This document shows positions 62,002-64,000 of a DNA stretch of 64,000 nt, piece by piece. The notes beneath the pieces are model-generated. The model did not search any database. It was given only the letters and a program-made list of their open reading frames with translations, and was not told the origin of the DNA. The DNA is taken from the NCBI RefSeq assembly GCF_003363755.1, contig NZ_CP031396.1, forward strand, positions 1,674,001 through 1,738,000, written 5' to 3'. Both the position numbers and the translations under genes were made by a program. Position 1 is the first letter of the stretch. Every line of letters begins with the position of its first letter. Source of the DNA: Pseudomonas protegens (lineage in GTDB: Bacteria; Pseudomonadota; Gammaproteobacteria; Pseudomonadales; Pseudomonadaceae).

Positions 62002-62652
62002 ATGTCGCCGACCTGTGATGTTGTGGTGCTGCTGTCCGGCACCGGCAGTAACCTGCAAGCCCTGATCGACAACGCGCGGACCGACGACAGTCCGTTTCGC
62101 ATCGCTGCCGTGATCTCCAACCGCGCTGACGCCTATGGCCTGCAGCGCGCCAAGGAAGCGGGTATCGCTACCCGCTTCCTTGATCACACCACCTTCGAAG
62201 GCCGCGAGGCCTTCGACCAGGGGTTGATCGAGCTGATCGATACCTTCCAACCAAAACTGGTGGTACTGGCCGGGTTCATGCGCATTCTCAGCGCTGGATT
62301 CGTCCGCCACTACCAGGGCCGCCTGTTGAATATCCATCCCTCGCTGCTACCCAAATATAAAGGGTTACACACTCATCAGCGGGCGCTGGAGGCCGGAGAT
62401 ACCGAGCACGGTTGCAGTGTGCACTTCGTCACCGAGGAACTCGATGGCGGGCCTCTGGTCGTACAGGCTGTGATCCCGGTAGAGTTGCACGACTCGCCGC
62501 AAAGCCTGGCGCAGCGAGTGCACGTCCAGGAACACCGGATTTACCCCATGGCCGTACGCTGGTTTGCCGAAGGTCGGCTGACGCTCGGCGATCAGGGTGC
62601 TTTACTGGATGGTCAATTACTGGCCGCCAGCGGCTATTTGATTCGAACCTAG
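62002..62652 (+). CDS. purN: Phosphoribosylglycinamide formyltransferase
   Basis: A 216-residue enzyme that formylates GAR with 10-formyl-tetrahydrofolate. LLSGTGSNLQALID binds phosphate; the catalytic residues are in LLNIHPSLLPKYKGLHTHQRALEAGDTEHGCSVHFV (Asn, His) and the later Asp. I start at ATG 62002 (MSPTCDVVVLLSG), as in related proteins; an ATG at 61990 overlapping the purM stop would add four residues. Co-transcribed with purM and probably with the DUF3108 gene 8 bp downstream. Confidence 0.95.
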   Translation: MSPTCDVVVLLSGTGSNLQALIDNARTDDSPFRIAAVISNRADAYGLQRAKEAGIATRFLDHTTFEGREAFDQGLIELIDTFQPKLVVLAGFMRILSAGFVRHYQGRLLNIHPSLLPKYKGLHTHQRALEAGDTEHGCSVHFVTEELDGGPLVVQAVIPVELHDSPQSLAQRVHVQEHRIYPMAVRWFAEGRLTLGDQGALLDGQLLAASGYLIRT

Positions 62653-62660
62653 GAGATTTT

Positions 62661-63374
62661 ATGCGTCGCGCCCTGCTCTTCGCTTGTGCTCTGTTCGCCC
62701 TGCCGGTTGTGCAGGCGGCAGACCTTCAACCGTTCTCCGCCAGCTATACCGCCGACTGGAAGCAGTTGCCCATGAGCGGCACAGCTGAACGCAGCCTGGA
62801 AAAAACCGCCAACGGCACGTGGAAACTCAGCTTCAAGGCATCGATGATGATCGCCAGCCTGAGTGAAGAAAGCACCCTGACCCTGGACAAGGACACCCTG
62901 GTGCCCCAGTCCTATCACTTCGAACGCGGTGGTCTGGGCAAGGCCAAGAAAGCCGACCTGGACTTCGACTGGAGCGCGAAGATGGTCACCGGCACCGACC
63001 GCGGCGATGCGGTCAAGCTGCCTCTGAATACCGGCATGGTGGACAAATCCACCTACCAGCTGGCCCTGCAGCATGACGTAGCCGCCGGCAAGAAGACCAT
63101 GAGCTATCAAGTGGTCGATGGCGGTGAAGTCGACACCTATGACTTCCGCGTCCTGGGCTCGGAGAAGGTCGACACCAAGGCCGGCCAGATCGATGCGATC
63201 AAGGTCGAGCGCGTGCGCGACCCGACACAGAGCAAACGCATCACCGTGATGTGGTTCGCCAAGGACTGGGATTACCTGCTGGTACGCCTGCAACAGGTGG
63301 AAACCGACGGCAAGGAGTACAACATCATGCTCCTCAACGGCACCGTCAACGGCAAGACAGTCAAAGGCAGTTAA
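62661..63374 (+). CDS. DUF3108 exported protein
   Basis: A 237-residue protein with a signal peptide (1-19, to VQA) and a mostly beta-strand body (LQPFSASYTADWKQLPMSGTAERSLEK ... VMWFAKDWDYLLVRLQQVETDGKEYNIML) matching DUF3108. Its place just after purN is conserved in Pseudomonas as far as I recall, but its function is unknown. AGGAG lies six bases before the ATG. A terminator with a GAAA loop follows. Confidence 0.88.
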   Translation: MRRALLFACALFALPVVQAADLQPFSASYTADWKQLPMSGTAERSLEKTANGTWKLSFKASMMIASLSEESTLTLDKDTLVPQSYHFERGGLGKAKKADLDFDWSAKMVTGTDRGDAVKLPLNTGMVDKSTYQLALQHDVAAGKKTMSYQVVDGGEVDTYDFRVLGSEKVDTKAGQIDAIKVERVRDPTQSKRITVMWFAKDWDYLLVRLQQVETDGKEYNIMLLNGTVNGKTVKGS

Positions 63375-63389
63375 GCCGCAGCACGATCA

Positions 63390-63418
63390 AAGCCTCGCGA
63401 AAGCGGGGCTTTTTTTTG
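63390..63418 (+). terminator. Terminator of the purMN operon
   Basis: AAGCCTCGC-GAAA-GCGGGGCTT (one T-G pair, stable GNRA tetraloop) followed by seven more T residues. Confidence 0.9.
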
Positions 63419-63658
63419 CTTGAAATGTCACTCCATGTCCGCCTGCCAGACGCCGGGGCAAGCCCTCCTAGATGAAACTTTTGTCATGAAACTTCGCCGA
63501 CTGCGGCGAAATGTCACGGTTTTCGCGGCCTGCGGGATTGTCGCCGATCCTGCAAAGGTCTGTTGCAGATCCAGGCAATTTACTTAGCAAGCTAACAAAA
63601 TATATAAAAGAGCCCTGCACACGCCTTGCTGCAGATCAACCGAGATTGGAGCTAGCAG

Positions 63659-63847
63659 ATGACTGTAAAAGTAACTGAACGCGACGATTCACATATGTCC
63701 CATGAAGGCGTAGCCGCGGGTGTACGGATCTGGGATGTACATCAACAAGACATGCTGGTGGGCATGTTCCACTCCGAGAGCGACGCCCACAGCTACAAGG
63801 CTGAACTGGAAAAACTCGAGCAGAACCGCACGCCTCAGCGTTCCTGA
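63659..63847 (+). CDS. Small hypothetical protein, 62 residues
   Basis: A 62-residue soluble, charged protein (VAAGVRIWDVHQQDMLVGMFHSESDAHSYKAELEKLEQN). The order of short strands then a helix suggests a small alpha/beta unit. No known family. GGAG eight bases before the ATG supports the start. Upstream lie an AT-rich stretch AATATATAAA and TTAGC-AA-GCTAA at about 63583-63594, possibly promoter and operator. The rest of the 63419-63658 gap has no further clear signal. Confidence 0.68.
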   Translation: MTVKVTERDDSHMSHEGVAAGVRIWDVHQQDMLVGMFHSESDAHSYKAELEKLEQNRTPQRS

Positions 63848-63906
63848 CTCAACGTCAGCGCAGGAGCACCGGGATCTCCACGCGGATTCCTACCTGCCCC
63901 CCATAA

Positions 63907-63939
63907 ACGACCAACCCCGCCATGAGCGGGGTTGGTCGT
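63907..63939. terminator. Bidirectional terminator between convergent genes
   Basis: ACGACCAACCCCGC and GCGGGGTTGGTCGT form a perfect 14-bp stem around CATGA. It can serve the 62-residue gene and the minus-strand gene at the window edge. Confidence 0.75.
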
Positions 63940-63949
63940 TACCGGATGC

Positions 63950-64000
63950 TTACCACATCAGATCATCAGGGATCTGATAGGCCGCGTATGGATCATCCTC
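63950..64000 (-). CDS. C-terminus of a DUF2058-type protein (cut by window end)
   Basis: The last 16 codons of a minus-strand gene reading EDDPYAAYQIPDDLMW and TAA. This acidic, DDLMW-type ending matches what I recall of Pseudomonas DUF2058 proteins (YaiL-like nucleolar-like proteins). Only the tail is present, so the assignment is tentative. Confidence 0.55.
   Translation of the reverse strand, partial: EDDPYAAYQIPDDLMW

Overview
The window reads as chromosomal core sequence of a Pseudomonas, most likely of the P. fluorescens group (P. protegens/P. chlororaphis-like). The evidence is GC-rich coding sequence, extragenic GTAGGAG...CTCCTAC repeats (REPINs), near-identical Min proteins with the TTG start of minD, and gene order matching blocks I recall from P. 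aeruginosa PAO1 (PA3242-PA3271, then PA1272-PA1289, then the purMN/hda region). I see no prophage, insertion sequence, CRISPR array or biosynthetic gene cluster; the only mobile-type sequences are REPINs.

Layout. 1-5.5 kb: a lipid A acyltransferase on the minus strand, then minCDE, rluA and an M18 aminopeptidase. 5.6-7.8 kb: a large MscS-type channel. 7.8-14.2 kb: a GntR/UTRA regulator divergent from an ABC importer operon (binding protein, phosphodiesterase-like hydrolase, two permeases, ATPase, HAD phosphatase), probably for uptake and dephosphorylation of an organophosphorus compound. 14.3-22.1 kb: quinone oxidoreductase, the prc/algO periplasmic protease, an EAL-CBS-GGDEF protein, small regulators and an FKBP isomerase. 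22.4-25.4 kb: a membrane-anchored dihaem cytochrome with a catalase-like haem protein. 25.4-26.1 kb: a tandem duplication of a tRNA-Val/tRNA-Asp unit. 26.2-38.1 kb: rdgC, a BASS transporter, a guanidine-II riboswitch with the Gdx exporter, an MFS-PlsC fusion, a TDT transporter, a cupin, an SSSF hybrid sensor kinase and rmuC.

38.1-39.5 kb is mostly non-coding. 39.5-43.9 kb holds a FadL-type porin, a glutathione peroxidase, an MFS exporter translationally coupled to a 40-residue membrane peptide, and a MarR regulator with two palindromic operators. 43.9-53.1 kb is a ten-gene cobalamin operon (cobO-cobB-bluB-cbiB-cobD-cobQ-cobU-cobT-cobC-cobS) headed by an adenosylcobalamin riboswitch. 53.3-64 kb holds a PQQ-type sugar dehydrogenase, a methyltransferase, two NlpC/P60 lipoproteins, hda, an AI-2E family permease, a DUF2066 protein, purMN, a DUF3108 protein and the end of a DUF2058 gene.

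The most unexplained signals are non-coding: (1) a roughly 130-bp element present twice (21144-21275 and 38205-38341), with DnaA-box inverted repeats, an AGCCC/GGGCT hairpin, paired T6/A7 tracts and CATTGACTT at almost identical spacing; (2) a perfect 32-bp inverted repeat between prc and the c-di-GMP gene, ending seven bases before that gene's start codon; (3) a 20-bp hairpin between minE and rluA with two G-U pairs; (4) a hairpin that hides the rdgC ribosome binding site. Gene functions come from sequence motifs and memory of families; no database search was run.
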